A DNA stretch of 64,000 nt from Thalassospira sp. (lineage in GTDB: Bacteria; Pseudomonadota; Alphaproteobacteria; Rhodospirillales; Thalassospiraceae): the NCBI RefSeq assembly GCF_002709775.1, contig NZ_PAQR01000005.1:1-64000 (forward strand), given 5' to 3'. The first letter of the stretch is position 1; the number at the start of each line of letters is the position of its first letter. Below the pieces are notes generated by a model that was given only the letters and a program-made list of their open reading frames with translations, searched no databases and had not been told where the DNA came from. The position numbers and the translations under genes are program-made. Positions 25,622-35,151 of the stretch are shown piece after piece.

Positions 25622-27109
25622 ATGTTTGAAGGACTAAGCGATCGCCTTGGCGGGGTTCTCGATAAGCTGCGCAAACGTGGCGCGCTGAAAGAATCCGACG
25701 TCAAGGAAGCCATGCGCGAAGTACGCGTCGCCCTGCTTGAGGCGGACGTGGCACTTCCGGTCGTTAAAACCTTTATCTCCAATGCTACCGAACGTGCAGT
25801 TGGTCAGGACGTTCTGCGCTCGGTCACCCCGGGTCAGATGGTCGTCAAGATCGTCCATGACGAACTGAAAAACATGCTGGGCGAAGGCGAGGAAATCAAT
25901 CTTGCCTCCACCCCGCCGGTGCCGATCCTGATGGTCGGTCTGCAGGGTTCGGGTAAAACCACCAGTTCTGCAAAGATCGCGCTCAACCTGACCAAGAAGC
26001 GCAACAAGAAAGTCCTTCTGGCATCGCTCGATATCTATCGTCCGGCCGCCCAGCAGCAGCTGAAGGTTCTGGCTGACGATAACGGCCTTGGCGTTCTGCC
26101 GATCATCATGGGCGAAAAGCCGGTGTCGATTGCCAAGCGCGCCATGGATACCGGTCGCAAGGAAGGCTATGACGCGGTCATCCTCGATACCGCCGGTCGT
26201 CTGCATATCGACATGGAACTGATGAGCGAAGTCGCCCAGGTCCGTGATGCGGTCAACCCGGTCGAGACGCTGCTGGTCACCGATGCGATGACCGGTCAGG
26301 ACTCGGTCAACGTGGCCAAGGAATTCGCCGAAAAGGTCGGCATTACCGGTATCGTTCTGACCCGTGTTGACGGTGATGCCCGTGGTGGTGCCGCCCTGTC
26401 GATGCGTCAGATCACCGGCTGCCCGATCAAGATGATCGGTATCGGCGAAAAAATCGACGAGATGGAAGCCTTCCATCCTGATCGTATCGCCAACCGTATT
26501 CTCGGCATGGGCGATGTTGTCAGCCTGGTTGAAAAGGCTGCTGAAAACATCAAGGCCGAAGACGCCGAGAAAATGGCCAAGAAGCTGCGTAAAGGTCAGT
26601 TTGACCTGAACGATCTTCTGGCACAGCTCAAACAGCTTCAGAAAATGGGTGATCTTTCCGGCATCATGGGGATGCTGCCGGGCATGGGCGCGCTGAAAAA
26701 ACAGATGTCGCAGACCAAGCTTGATCCCAAACTTCTGACCCACCAGGAAGCGATCATCCTGTCGATGACGCCGAAAGAACGTGAAAACCCGGCTCTGATC
26801 AAGGCATCGCGCAAAAAACGTATTGCTGCGGGATGTGGTCTGACGGTTCAGGATGTGAACAAGCTTCTGAAGCAATATCAAACCATGTCCACCATGATCA
26901 AAAAGATGGGCAAAATGGGCAAGAAGGGTCTGTTTGGCGGCATGCCGAAAATGGACCCGGCAATGCTTGAGGGCGGCGAAATGCCGGACCTGGGCAACCT
27001 GCCAAAAGGATTGACCGGTGGCGGGGGCGGATTGCCGCCCGGGTTGCCGGGATTGGGAGGCGGCGGTGGCCTGCCTCCGGGATTCCCGGGGTTCGGCAAA
27101 AAGAAATAG
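25622..27109 (+). CDS. ffh: Signal recognition particle protein Ffh
   Basis: GTPase that binds signal sequences of nascent membrane proteins together with the 4.5S RNA and docks at FtsY. The 495-residue protein shows an N domain (about 1-90), the G domain with GLQGSGKTTSSAK near 107, DTAGR, TRVDGDARGG and GIGEK, and a methionine-rich M domain from about 300 (GIMGMLPGMGALKKQM). The C-terminus has an unusual tail of Gly, Leu and Pro repeats (LPPGLPGLGGGG). The ATG at 25622 fits the usual MFEGLSDRL start; a GTG at 25589 is less likely. First gene of the ffh-rpsP-rimM-trmD-rplS cluster. Confidence 0.97.
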   Translation: MFEGLSDRLGGVLDKLRKRGALKESDVKEAMREVRVALLEADVALPVVKTFISNATERAVGQDVLRSVTPGQMVVKIVHDELKNMLGEGEEINLASTPPVPILMVGLQGSGKTTSSAKIALNLTKKRNKKVLLASLDIYRPAAQQQLKVLADDNGLGVLPIIMGEKPVSIAKRAMDTGRKEGYDAVILDTAGRLHIDMELMSEVAQVRDAVNPVETLLVTDAMTGQDSVNVAKEFAEKVGITGIVLTRVDGDARGGAALSMRQITGCPIKMIGIGEKIDEMEAFHPDRIANRILGMGDVVSLVEKAAENIKAEDAEKMAKKLRKGQFDLNDLLAQLKQLQKMGDLSGIMGMLPGMGALKKQMSQTKLDPKLLTHQEAIILSMTPKERENPALIKASRKKRIAAGCGLTVQDVNKLLKQYQTMSTMIKKMGKMGKKGLFGGMPKMDPAMLEGGEMPDLGNLPKGLTGGGGGLPPGLPGLGGGGGLPPGFPGFGKKK

Positions 27110-27258
27110 CCAAGCCCCCGGTTCTAAAATGAGTTCTTCCGGAATTCCTCTTACGAACCAAACCCGGCCCTTAAAGCCGGATCAAAGACCAAGTGAATAG
27201 GCCCCTCGGGGTCGTGATTTAGAAGACTACAAACCCAAGCTGAAAGGAACTTATCCGA

Positions 27259-27672
27259 ATGGCTGTCAAGATTCGTCTTTCCCGTGGCGGTGCCAAAAAG
27301 CGTCCGTACTACCGTATCGTAGTTGCTGACGTTCGTTCGCCGCGTGACGGCAGCTTCATCGAGCGTGTCGGTACCTATGACCCGATGCTCCCGAAGGATG
27401 CTGACAACCGCGTGACCTTCAAAGAAGAGCGCATCAAATACTGGCTGTCTGTTGGCGCACAGCCGACCGAACGTGTTGCACGTTTCCTGGGCAAAGCTGG
27501 CCTGGCAGAAGCGTTCAAACCGACCGAACAGCCGCAGAAGTCTGCTCCGAAAGCGAAAGCTCAGGAACGTCTTCGCGAGAAAGCTGAGAAAGCCGAAGCT
27601 GCTGCTGCCGCTGCTGCGGAAGCCGCTGCCGAAGCAGCAGCACCTGCTGAAGAAGAAGCTGCAGGCGAGTAA
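27259..27672 (+). CDS. rpsP: 30S ribosomal protein S16
   Basis: Small-subunit protein binding 16S rRNA. Residues 1-85 are the conserved core ([49 protein letters not shown]). The remaining 50 residues form an Ala/Glu/Lys-rich tail longer than in enterobacterial S16, but of a kind common in alphaproteobacteria. A clear AAGGAAC ribosome binding site precedes the start. The codon usage leans to highly expressed genes. Confidence 0.98.
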   Translation: MAVKIRLSRGGAKKRPYYRIVVADVRSPRDGSFIERVGTYDPMLPKDADNRVTFKEERIKYWLSVGAQPTERVARFLGKAGLAEAFKPTEQPQKSAPKAKAQERLREKAEKAEAAAAAAAEAAAEAAAPAEEEAAGE

Positions 27673-27719
27673 TCGCTGAACGCACGCTTTGATCAGATAC
27701 CAAAAACTTGTGAACCGAA

Positions 27720-28394
27720 ATGGCTGAAACCCGCAAATCCAAAAACGACGAAGCTTATGTCTGCGTCGGCATGATCACCGCCCCGCACGGGGTGCGTGGT
27801 GCCGTGCGCGTCAAAAGCTATACCGTCGATCCGGATAACCTTGTCGGTTACGGCCCGTTGTTCGACGCCAAGGGACGCGTGAAATACAAGCTGTCTCCTG
27901 TCGGACATGTCCGCGACCAGCTGATCGCCAAGATCGAAGGCGTGGACGACCGGGACGCTGCCGAACGGCTGCGGGGCACCAAGCTGCATGTACCGCGTGC
28001 TGCACTGCCTGACACGGTTGAAGAAGATGAATTCTACCTTGCGGACCTTGTCGGTCTGAAAGCGTTCCACATTGATGGTTCGATTTTCGGCACCGTTCGG
28101 GGTGTGGCTGATTTTGGCGCTGGCGACGTAATCGAAGTCGCGCTCGAAGAAGCCAAGAACAAGGTGGTTGTTCTTCCCTTCACCAAGGAAGTCGTGCCCG
28201 AGGTCATTCTTTCGGAACGCAAGATGGTGGTAAATCCGCCCGAGGGGCTACTGCAGGATGAGGACGGACCCGGTAATCGTAACCGTCGTCCGAACAAATC
28301 CCGCAAGGACTCTCAGGCCGACCGCGATTCTGAGGCCGTTACTGCAGATGCAGTAGGCGCGGAAACCGCGACCGGCAGCGGGAAGGAGGCCTGA
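27720..28394 (+). CDS. rimM: Ribosome maturation factor RimM
   Basis: Assists assembly of the 30S head domain near S19. The 224-residue product has the RimM barrel (VCVGMITAPHGVRGAVRVKSY, about 10-95) and a PRC barrel (about 105-175; EFYLADLVGLKAF and VLPFTKEVVPEV). A charged C-terminal extension of some 40 residues (RNRRPNKSRKD) is dispensable-looking. It sits between rpsP and trmD, the universal arrangement. Confidence 0.95.
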   Translation: MAETRKSKNDEAYVCVGMITAPHGVRGAVRVKSYTVDPDNLVGYGPLFDAKGRVKYKLSPVGHVRDQLIAKIEGVDDRDAAERLRGTKLHVPRAALPDTVEEDEFYLADLVGLKAFHIDGSIFGTVRGVADFGAGDVIEVALEEAKNKVVVLPFTKEVVPEVILSERKMVVNPPEGLLQDEDGPGNRNRRPNKSRKDSQADRDSEAVTADAVGAETATGSGKEA

Positions 28395-28397
28395 TCG

Positions 28398-29114
28398 ATG
28401 TCTGTGTGGCAGGCAAAAGTTGCAACCCTGTTCCCGGAAATGTTCCCGGGTGTCCTTGGTCAGTCTCTGGCTGGCAAGGCGCTTGAGAACGGGATCTGGT
28501 CGCTTGATGTCAAAGACATCCGTGATCATGCAACCGACCGCCACCGCACTGTAGACGACAATCCCTTCGGGGGCGGGGCCGGTATGGTCATGCGCCCGGA
28601 TATTGTCGACGCCGCCCTGCGTGAATTGCGTGCCGAAGCACCGCAGTTACCGCTGATTTATCTCAGCCCGCGGGGAAAAGTGCTGAACCAGAAACGCTGC
28701 CGTGAATTGGCAGCAGGCCCGGGTGCCATCCTGCTTTGCGGTCGTTACGAAGGTATCGACCAACGGGTTCTGGATGAACACGAGGCCGAGGAAATCAGCA
28801 TCGGTGATTACATCCTCATGGGCGGCGAACTGCCGGCCATGGTCCTGATTGAATCGTGCATTCGCCTCATCGAGGGAACGGTCAACAAGACCGAGTCTGT
28901 CGACGAGGAAAGCTTTGAAACCGGGTTGCTTGAATATCCGCATTACACGCGCCCGGCCAATTGGAACGGGCGTGACGTGCCGGAGATCTTGCTTTCCGGA
29001 CATCATGCCAAGGTACAAGCCTGGCGGCATGCTCAGGCAGAAGAAATTACCCGCGCGCGACGCCCGGACCTTTGGGACCGGTACGTGGCAAACGGGAACA
29101 TCAAAGAGGGTTAA
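28398..29114 (+). CDS. trmD: tRNA (guanine-N1)-methyltransferase
   Basis: Methylates G37 of tRNAs, preventing frameshifting. The 238-residue protein has the trefoil-knot (SPOUT) signatures [34 protein letters not shown] and [14 protein letters not shown], which bind S-adenosylmethionine in the knot. It begins three bases after the rimM stop with AGGAGGCCTGATCG as ribosome binding site. Confidence 0.98.
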   Translation: MSVWQAKVATLFPEMFPGVLGQSLAGKALENGIWSLDVKDIRDHATDRHRTVDDNPFGGGAGMVMRPDIVDAALRELRAEAPQLPLIYLSPRGKVLNQKRCRELAAGPGAILLCGRYEGIDQRVLDEHEAEEISIGDYILMGGELPAMVLIESCIRLIEGTVNKTESVDEESFETGLLEYPHYTRPANWNGRDVPEILLSGHHAKVQAWRHAQAEEITRARRPDLWDRYVANGNIKEG

Positions 29115-29117
29115 ACC

Positions 29118-29522
29118 ATGACCAACATCATCCAGCAGCTCGAGAAAGAGCAGCTCGACAAAATCGCTGAAAAGCGCGAAGTTCCGGAATTCGATGCAGG
29201 TGATACCGTTCGTGTGCACCTGAAAGTCGTTGAAGGTACCCGTGAGCGTATCCAGCAGTTCGAAGGCGTTTGCATTGCGCGTAAGAACCGCGGCCTCAAC
29301 TCTTCCTTCACCGTGCGTAAAATCGCATCGGGCGAAGGCGTTGAGCGTATCTTCCAGTCCTACTCCCCGGCCATCGACAAAATCGAAGTCGTTCGCCGCG
29401 GTGACGTACGTCGCGCGAAACTCTACTACCTGCGTGGTCGTACCGGTAAATCTGCACGTATCGCCGAGCAGACCACCGGCCACAAAGGCAAGCTGACCGC
29501 AGCAGAACGCGCGAAGAAGTAA
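29118..29522 (+). CDS. rplS: 50S ribosomal protein L19
   Basis: Large-subunit protein at the interface with the 30S subunit. The 134-residue product has [29 protein letters not shown] and [22 protein letters not shown], then a basic C-terminus with about 20 more residues than the enterobacterial protein. It starts three bases after trmD and is followed by a strong terminator, closing the cluster. Confidence 0.98.
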   Translation: MTNIIQQLEKEQLDKIAEKREVPEFDAGDTVRVHLKVVEGTRERIQQFEGVCIARKNRGLNSSFTVRKIASGEGVERIFQSYSPAIDKIEVVRRGDVRRAKLYYLRGRTGKSARIAEQTTGHKGKLTAAERAKK

Positions 29523-29553
29523 TTCGCACGTTCCGCAACGTCGGACGAAAAAG

Positions 29554-29586
29554 ACGGGCTCACCTTCGGGTGGGCCCGTTTTCGTT
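29554..29586 (+). terminator. Terminator of the ffh-rplS cluster
   Basis: ACGGGC-TCACC pairs with GGTGG-GCCCGT around a TTCG tetraloop, followed by TTTTCGTTT. Confidence 0.92.
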
Positions 29587-30104
29587 TGCAACGCTTGTCT
29601 CCTGCCCGATCACCGGCCAGCCTGCATCACAGCCCGGCCGGGGGATCAAAACCCCGCAAATACACGTTAAAATTGCATTATAGCGAATCGTTCGATTCAC
29701 CGCTGTTGCAGGCAGTTCCGCAGAAACCCGATGATAAATTCATCAGGTTCCGTTATATCAGATATCCCTTACCTATATCGCAAAAGCCTGATTTGGCTAC
29801 TTTGGGATGCTGCAAAATACCGAACTCTATTTCAGGGTGTATTTCCGCCAAAAACACGCGCCCCACACCTTGCGATTTGGAAGGCGGCGTGTATAAAGGC
29901 ACTCCCGCGGCAAAAACGATCAAACCCGCGTGGTTCTGAATAATAAAATTTCGCAAACCGGATAAAGCCGGTTGCGCCGGAGAAACGACAAGTCCCGCCC
30001 GCCAATCCCGGCAGGTATTGCACCGATCTTCGAGACATTCGGAACCGCACCTGACGGATTGAGAGTTGCTGCTCAAAAGATCGATGTTTTATGAGGAGGT
30101 CGAG
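29587..30104 (+). other. Gene-free leader region upstream of leuC
   Basis: About 520 bases without a convincing gene. The frames that stay open (for example 29586-29939) lack a ribosome binding site and protein-like composition. Visible structure: CGGGG/CCCCG around 29639-29656, GAATCG-TT-CGATTC at 29685-29698, and ACCGG/CCGGT near 29957. A leader peptide with a leucine run and a stop codon, as in classical attenuation, is not seen. The leuC promoter is probably here but I cannot place it with confidence. Confidence 0.5.
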
Positions 30105-31511
30105 ATGGGTCAGCCTAAAACCCTTTTTGACAAGATTTGGGAAAGCCATGTGGTCGACACGCAGGATGATGGTACCTGCCTGCTTTATATTGACCGTCAT
30201 CTCGTCCACGAAGTGACCAGCCCGCAGGCTTTCGAAGGCCTGCGCAATTCGGGCCGCAAAGTGCGCCATCCCGAATTGACCCTTGCTGTGCCTGATCACA
30301 ACGTTCCGACGTCTGACCGTTCCGAAGGCATCAAGGAAGAAGACAGCCGTATTCAGGTTGAAACCCTTGATCAGAACGCCAAGGACACCGGCATTCACTA
30401 TTTCCCGATGAACGATCTCCGTCAGGGCATCGTGCACATCGTTGGCCCCGAAGAAGGCTTCACCCTTCCGGGCGTGACCATGGTTTGCGGTGACAGCCAC
30501 ACCTCGACCCACGGCGCATTTGGTGCGCTGGCGTTCGGTATCGGCACCTCGGAAGTTGAACACGTTCTGGCCACCCAGACGCTGGTTCAGAAACCGGCCA
30601 AGAACATGCTGGTCAAGGTCGAAGGCGATCTGCATCCGGGTGTGACCGCCAAGGACATCACCCTTGCGATCATCGGTCGCATCGGAACTGCTGGTGGTAC
30701 CGGCTATGTCATCGAATATGCCGGCTCGGCCATTCGTTCGCTGTCGGTTGAAGGCCGCATGACGGTCTGCAACATGTCGATCGAAGGCGGCGCACGCGCC
30801 GGCCTGATCGCACCGGACGAAAAGACCTTTGAATATATCAAGGGCCGCCCGATGGCACCGAAGGGTGCCGCATACGAGCAGGCAGTTGAATACTGGAAGA
30901 CCCTGCCGTCTGACGAAGGCGCTCATTACGACAAGATCATCGAAATTGATGCTGCCGACATCGTCCCGCAGGTCACTTGGGGCACCAGCCCGGAAGACGT
31001 CGTTCCGGTCACTGGTACCGTTCCCTACCCGACTGACGCCAAGGATGCCGGCAAGCAGAAGGCCATTGCCCGTTCGCTGGAATATATGGGTCTGACCGCA
31101 GGCACCCCGATCGAGGAAATCAAGATCGACCGCGTCTTTATCGGTTCTTGCACCAACGGTCGTATCGAAGACCTGCGTGCAGTTGCCGAAGTCGCCAAGG
31201 GCCGCAAGGTTTCCGAAACTGTCAATGCCATGATCGTTCCGGGCTCCGGCCTTGTGAAAGAACAGGCAGAAGCAGAAGGTCTCGACAAGATCTTCATCGA
31301 AGCAGGCTTTGACTGGCGTGAGCCGGGCTGCTCGATGTGTCTGGCGATGAACCCGGACCGTCTGGCCCCGGGCGAGCGTTGCGCTTCGACCTCGAACCGT
31401 AACTTCGAAGGCCGTCAGGGCCGTGGTGGTCGTACCCACCTCGTCAGCCCGGCCATGGCAGCTGCGGCTGCGATCACCGGTCATCTGACCGACATTCGCA
31501 AACTCGGTTAA
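30105..31511 (+). CDS. leuC: 3-isopropylmalate dehydratase large subunit
   Basis: Isomerises 2- and 3-isopropylmalate in leucine synthesis using a 4Fe-4S cluster; works with LeuD. The 468-residue protein is aconitase-like: [12 protein letters not shown] at the N-terminus, [21 protein letters not shown], and three cluster cysteines in IGSCTNGR and [13 protein letters not shown]. The start at 30105 follows GAGGAGGTCGAG, an ideal ribosome binding site. The frame remains open upstream to a TTG at 30066, which I regard as irrelevant. It is followed 11 bases later by a small gene and then leuD. Confidence 0.98.
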   Translation: MGQPKTLFDKIWESHVVDTQDDGTCLLYIDRHLVHEVTSPQAFEGLRNSGRKVRHPELTLAVPDHNVPTSDRSEGIKEEDSRIQVETLDQNAKDTGIHYFPMNDLRQGIVHIVGPEEGFTLPGVTMVCGDSHTSTHGAFGALAFGIGTSEVEHVLATQTLVQKPAKNMLVKVEGDLHPGVTAKDITLAIIGRIGTAGGTGYVIEYAGSAIRSLSVEGRMTVCNMSIEGGARAGLIAPDEKTFEYIKGRPMAPKGAAYEQAVEYWKTLPSDEGAHYDKIIEIDAADIVPQVTWGTSPEDVVPVTGTVPYPTDAKDAGKQKAIARSLEYMGLTAGTPIEEIKIDRVFIGSCTNGRIEDLRAVAEVAKGRKVSETVNAMIVPGSGLVKEQAEAEGLDKIFIEAGFDWREPGCSMCLAMNPDRLAPGERCASTSNRNFEGRQGRGGRTHLVSPAMAAAAAITGHLTDIRKLG

Positions 31512-31522
31512 GGAAGGTTCCC

Positions 31523-31711
31523 ATGGCCGAACAGACACTCATCAATTTCCGCGAAAGCGCGCCTCGTCTGGGACGCGCACCGGTGCTTGAGCACCTCCTG
31601 CCGCAACTGACCGGTATCAACCTGCCGGACTTCGTTGCACAGGAACTCGACGCGACCGAAGAATTGATCGAAGCACTGGGTCTGGCCTGGGAAACTGGAA
31701 GCAAGGGATAA
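31523..31711 (+). CDS. Small hypothetical protein encoded between leuC and leuD
   Basis: A 62-residue acidic protein starting [19 protein letters not shown], without cysteine, signal peptide or membrane helix. Leucine-rich segments ([23 protein letters not shown]) suggest two or three amphipathic helices. Its ATG has a strong AAGGAAGG ribosome binding site, and it sits 11 bases after leuC and 4 bases before leuD. It must therefore be translated as part of the leu operon. I do not recognise the family. Possible roles such as an assembly or stability factor of LeuCD are speculation from position only. Confidence 0.8.
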   Translation: MAEQTLINFRESAPRLGRAPVLEHLLPQLTGINLPDFVAQELDATEELIEALGLAWETGSKG

Positions 31712-31715
31712 GACA

Positions 31716-32327
31716 ATGGAAAAATTCACCAAGCTCACCGGTGTTGCAGCACCGCTGCCGATGATCAATGTCGATACCGACATGATCATTCCCAAACAGT
31801 TCCTCAAAACCATCAAACGCTCCGGCCTTGGCAAGAACCTGTTTGATGAAATGCGTTACGACGACAACGGCAACGAAATCCCGGATTTTGTTCTGAACAA
31901 ACCGGCGTATCGCAATGCCCAGATCCTTGTATCGGGCGATAACTTCGGCTGTGGTTCTTCGCGTGAACACGCTCCGTGGTCGCTGCTTGATTTCGGCATT
32001 CGCTGCGTGATCGCACCGAGCTTTGCCGACATTTTCTATAACAACTGCTTCAAGAACGGCATCCTGCCGATCCGCTTGCCGCAGGAAGATGTCGACAAGC
32101 TGATGTCTGATGCCGAACGCGGTGCGAACGCCACTGTCACGATTGATCTTGAAAATCAGGAAATCACCGGTCCGGATGGCGGCTGCATCAAGTTTGAAGT
32201 CGAAGAATTCCGCAAGCATTGCCTGCTCAACGGCCTCGACGATATCGGCCTGACCCTGCAGAAGGGCGACGCCATCAATGATTTCGAAGCTAAGCGCGCT
32301 GCCTCGCAGCCCTGGCTTTCGCTGTAA
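31716..32327 (+). CDS. leuD: 3-isopropylmalate dehydratase small subunit
   Basis: Partner of LeuC; supplies the mobile swivel domain closing the active site. The 203-residue product has [19 protein letters not shown], the conserved [15 protein letters not shown] substrate-binding loop, and [25 protein letters not shown]. Length is standard. It starts four bases after the small gene and is closed by a terminator. Confidence 0.98.
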   Translation: MEKFTKLTGVAAPLPMINVDTDMIIPKQFLKTIKRSGLGKNLFDEMRYDDNGNEIPDFVLNKPAYRNAQILVSGDNFGCGSSREHAPWSLLDFGIRCVIAPSFADIFYNNCFKNGILPIRLPQEDVDKLMSDAERGANATVTIDLENQEITGPDGGCIKFEVEEFRKHCLLNGLDDIGLTLQKGDAINDFEAKRAASQPWLSL

Positions 32328-32331
32328 TTGC

Positions 32332-32367
32332 AAAACGGGCGGCAAACATCGGTTTGTCGCCCGTTTT
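32332..32367 (+). terminator. Terminator after leuD
   Basis: AAAACGGGCGGCAAAC pairs, with one bulge, to GTTTGTCGCCCGTTTT around a short loop. leuB, 50 bases further on, may therefore have its own promoter or be reached by read-through. Confidence 0.85.
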
Positions 32368-32416
32368 CTGATCGTTACGGGGTGAGCGACCCCAAGAATA
32401 TGGGAAGGAAGCATTT

Positions 32417-33520
32417 ATGAGCACCACCAAAAAAGTACTGATGCTGCCGGGCGACGGCATTGGCCCGGAAGTCATGCGTCAGGTTCAGCGCGTCATGGAC
32501 TGGATGGCGAAAAAGCGCAGCGTGAATTTCGAAATCACCGAAGGTCTGATCGGCGGCGCATCCATCGATGCCCACAACAACCCGCTGACCGACGAAACGC
32601 TGGCTGATGCCATGGCGGCTGATGCGGTTCTGCTCGGTGCTGTTGGTGGTCCTAAATGGGACGACATGCCGTTCGACATCAAACCGGAACGCGGTCTTCT
32701 TAAAATCCGTAAGGAAATGGGCCTGTTTGCCAACCTGCGTCCGGCACTGGTGTTTGATGCGCTGGTTGGTGCATCGACGCTGAAAGAAGACGTGGTCAAG
32801 GGTCTGGATATCATGATCCTGCGTGAGCTGACCGGTGGCATCTATTTCGGTCAACCGCGCGGCATCGAAGAACGCGACGGTGTCCGTCACGGCTTCAACA
32901 CCCTGGTTTATTCCGAGCCGGAAGTCGAACGCATCGCACGCGTTGCCTTTGACATGGCCATGAAACGCGACAAGCGCCTGTGCTCTGTCGATAAGGCCAA
33001 CGTTCTGGAATCCACCGTTCTGTGGCGTGAAGTTGTCGAACGTGTTGCCAAGGACTTCCCGGAAGTCGAACTGAGCCACATGTATGTCGATAACGCGTCC
33101 ATGCAGCTGGTGCGTAACCCGAAACAGTTCGACGTGATGGTCACCACCAACATGTTTGGCGACATTCTGTCGGACTGTGCCGCCATGCTGACCGGATCTC
33201 TTGGCATGCTGCCATCCGCATCCCTTGGTGCTGCCGATGATAATGGTGCCCGCAAAGCACTTTACGAGCCGGTACACGGTTCGGCACCGGACATTGCTGG
33301 TCAGGACATCGCCAACCCGCTGGCAACCATCCTGTCATTCGCGATGATGCTGCGTTACTCGTTCGACATGGGCGATGATGCCACCCTGATCGAAGACGCA
33401 GTTCAGAACGTCCTTAAGGGCGGGCTTCGTACCGGCGACATCATGCAGCCGGGCATGGCCAAGGTCTCGACCACCGTCATGGGTGAGTCGCTGATCAACG
33501 AACTCGACAAGCTCGTCTGA
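32417..33520 (+). CDS. leuB: 3-isopropylmalate dehydrogenase
   Basis: NAD-dependent oxidative decarboxylation of 3-isopropylmalate, third step of leucine synthesis. Signatures in the 367-residue protein: [55 protein letters not shown], the metal-site segment [11 protein letters not shown], and the NAD-specificity [24 protein letters not shown]. Length normal. A bidirectional terminator follows. Confidence 0.98.
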   Translation: MSTTKKVLMLPGDGIGPEVMRQVQRVMDWMAKKRSVNFEITEGLIGGASIDAHNNPLTDETLADAMAADAVLLGAVGGPKWDDMPFDIKPERGLLKIRKEMGLFANLRPALVFDALVGASTLKEDVVKGLDIMILRELTGGIYFGQPRGIEERDGVRHGFNTLVYSEPEVERIARVAFDMAMKRDKRLCSVDKANVLESTVLWREVVERVAKDFPEVELSHMYVDNASMQLVRNPKQFDVMVTTNMFGDILSDCAAMLTGSLGMLPSASLGAADDNGARKALYEPVHGSAPDIAGQDIANPLATILSFAMMLRYSFDMGDDATLIEDAVQNVLKGGLRTGDIMQPGMAKVSTTVMGESLINELDKLV

Positions 33521-33544
33521 TCGTTCTTTACGATCCCGAATATG

Positions 33545-33573
33545 AAAAGGCCGGATCGAAATCCGGCCTTTTT
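33545..33573. terminator. Bidirectional terminator between leuB and the sigma factor gene
   Basis: AAAAGGCCGGAT and ATCCGGCCTTTT form a perfect 12-bp stem with a CGAA loop, with T-runs on both strands. Confidence 0.92.
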
Positions 33574-33576
33574 GCG

Positions 33577-34593
33577 TTAAAGCGCAATTTCATTGGCATC
33601 GGCCAGAACCGCTGAAAACAATGCCAGCTTGTCCGGGTTGCGATGGACAAACAAATCAACAATCTGCCCGTCGCGTTCAGTCGCACTGATCGCGGTCGTC
33701 ACAATCCCGTCCTCAACCATCAGAAGCCAGCATGCATCAGCAAGGGTGATGGCAAACACCCGCTCATCCGGGCTGCGCTTGCCCCAGACACCGATGAAGA
33801 AGCGCGAAACATGATCCGGTCCAAACAGCGGATTGGCTGTCGCCAGTGCCTTGCCGCCACCATCGGAATGCAAAATCACATCCGGGGCCAGAAGATCCAG
33901 CAACCGACCAACATCACTGGTCCCGATGGCCGTAACAAATGCATCCAACCGGTCGCGATCGCACGCTGTCCCATCCGGTTCCGGCGTCGCATCACGGTCA
34001 CTCTCGCGCTGCATCTTGCGGCGCGCACGAAACAGGATCTGGCGGGTATTGTTCGGCGTGCGTTCGATCAGGGGCGCGATGTCATCATGCATCCACTCGA
34101 AAACCTCATGCAGCACAAGTGCCACCCGCTCGATCGGTGCCAAGCGTTCGAGCATCAACATGTAAGCCTGGCCAAGGCCATCACGCTCGATCAGTTCGGC
34201 TTCGGCTTTGGGTTGTTCGGGCGGCAACCACGGTTCAGGCAACCAGTGACCGACATAATTCTCGCGCTGACGGCGGGCGGATTTCAACACATCAAGGCAG
34301 ATGTTGCTGCACACCCGCACAAGCCACCCTGTGGCGTCTTGAATCGTGTCCTGATCCTGATTGCGCCAGCGCAGCCAGACATCCTGAACCGCGTCTTCGG
34401 CATCGGCATGACTGCCCAGCATGCGATAGGCAAGGGCTGTAAGCCGTCCGCGATGTTGTTCAAAAATACGATCTGCCAAGGATGTCCCACCAAACGCGTG
34501 AAGCGACACGGGCAAATCCCGTATCGCTGTGTGTGTCTGATTGTAGGGGCTTTTCCCAGCCCCGTCAGGAAGCTTGCGAAGATTATGCAAATT
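33577..34593 (-). CDS. ECF41-type RNA polymerase sigma factor with C-terminal regulatory domain
   Basis: Extracytoplasmic-function sigma factor of 338 residues. Region 2 (FEQHRGRLTALAYRMLGSHADAEDAVQDVWLRW, about 45-77) and region 4 (LAPIERVALVLHEVF then a helix-turn-helix, about 150-195) are followed by a SnoaL/NTF2-like domain to the end. The two diagnostic ECF41 motifs are intact: WLPEP at 118-122 in the linker and DGGGK at 245-249. In characterised members the C-terminal domain acts in place of an anti-sigma factor, and the gene is linked to a carboxymuconolactone decarboxylase/AhpD-like gene, as here. Start is uncertain: the ATG at 34593 overlaps the end of the AhpD gene; a GTG at 34509 is possible. 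Confidence 0.93.
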   Translation of the reverse strand, partial: NLHNLRKLPDGAGKSPYNQTHTAIRDLPVSLHAFGGTSLADRIFEQHRGRLTALAYRMLGSHADAEDAVQDVWLRWRNQDQDTIQDATGWLVRVCSNICLDVLKSARRQRENYVGHWLPEPWLPPEQPKAEAELIERDGLGQAYMLMLERLAPIERVALVLHEVFEWMHDDIAPLIERTPNNTRQILFRARRKMQRESDRDATPEPDGTACDRDRLDAFVTAIGTSDVGRLLDLLAPDVILHSDGGGKALATANPLFGPDHVSRFFIGVWGKRSPDERVFAITLADACWLLMVEDGIVTTAISATERDGQIVDLFVHRNPDKLALFSAVLADANEIAL

Positions 34594-35017
34594 CATGCTG
34601 CGCAATGCCCAACCGGTTCCATGCATTCATCGTGGCAATGATGCAGGTCAGCTCGGAAATCTCCGCCTCTTCGAAATGATCCAGAAGCATGCGATGGCAT
34701 TTCGAAATCGTGACCTGGCATTCTGCCCGGGTCAGGCATTCGGCCCAGACCAGTGCAGCACGCTCGGCCGCACTAAACCCGTCCGCACTTTGCCAAACCG
34801 GCAGCATCGCCAGTTTGATCGGATCACCGCCATGTTTGGCAAAGCTGTCTGAATGCATCCGCACGCAATAGGCACAGCCATTGATCTGCGACACCCGGCA
34901 TTCAATAAGGTCACGCAACACAGGTTCAATCAGCGGCGCGTCGCCAAGCTCTGTGGCAACGGCCAACTGGGCCTGAAACAGTTTCGGGCTGACTTCGTGA
35001 AAGGCAAAACGGGTCAT
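34583..35017 (-). CDS. AhpD-like carboxymuconolactone decarboxylase-family protein
   Basis: A 144-residue protein of the AhpD/CMD fold. The redox motif CAYC (Cys48 and Cys51) with His55 in GCAYCVRMHSDSFAKHG is the proton-relay site of alkylhydroperoxidase-like members. Some relatives reduce peroxides using the cysteine pair. The ATG at 35017 follows AAGGAGAATT. A promoter matching the ECF41 consensus lies upstream, so the adjacent sigma factor probably controls it. Its stop overlaps the likely sigma start, so the two are co-transcribed and autoregulation is expected. Confidence 0.9.
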   Translation of the reverse strand: MTRFAFHEVSPKLFQAQLAVATELGDAPLIEPVLRDLIECRVSQINGCAYCVRMHSDSFAKHGGDPIKLAMLPVWQSADGFSAAERAALVWAECLTRAECQVTISKCHRMLLDHFEEAEISELTCIIATMNAWNRLGIAQHEFA

Positions 35018-35075
35018 GATAATTCTCCTTGGTGGCACGAGGAATAGCGGAGGAAAACTCCCCTCTGCCAACAAG

Positions 35076-35102
35076 GACGAAATACGGGCGGCCCGCGTTA
35101 CA
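35076..35102 (-). promoter_or_regulatory. ECF41-type promoter
   Basis: On the minus strand TGTAACG (35102-35096), a 16-base spacer and CGTC (35079-35076) match the ECF41 consensus TGTCACA-N16-CGTC at nine of eleven positions with the exact spacing. It lies 59 bases before the AhpD-like gene start. Confidence 0.72.
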
Positions 35103-35151
35103 CGACCCGCCCGCAAAGTTCGAAATTTATAAATTCAGGGGTCTTTTAAGC

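Noticed and set aside
29586-29939. Plus-strand frame of 117 codons before leuC
   Set aside because: No ribosome binding site, a non-ATG start and atypical composition.
30066-30104. N-terminal extension or leucine leader peptide (TTG CTG CTC run) before leuC
   Set aside because: It is in frame with leuC without a stop, and the ideal ribosome binding site points to the ATG at 30105.
29832-31538. Long minus-strand frame opposite leuC
   Set aside because: Shadow of an unambiguous aconitase-family gene.
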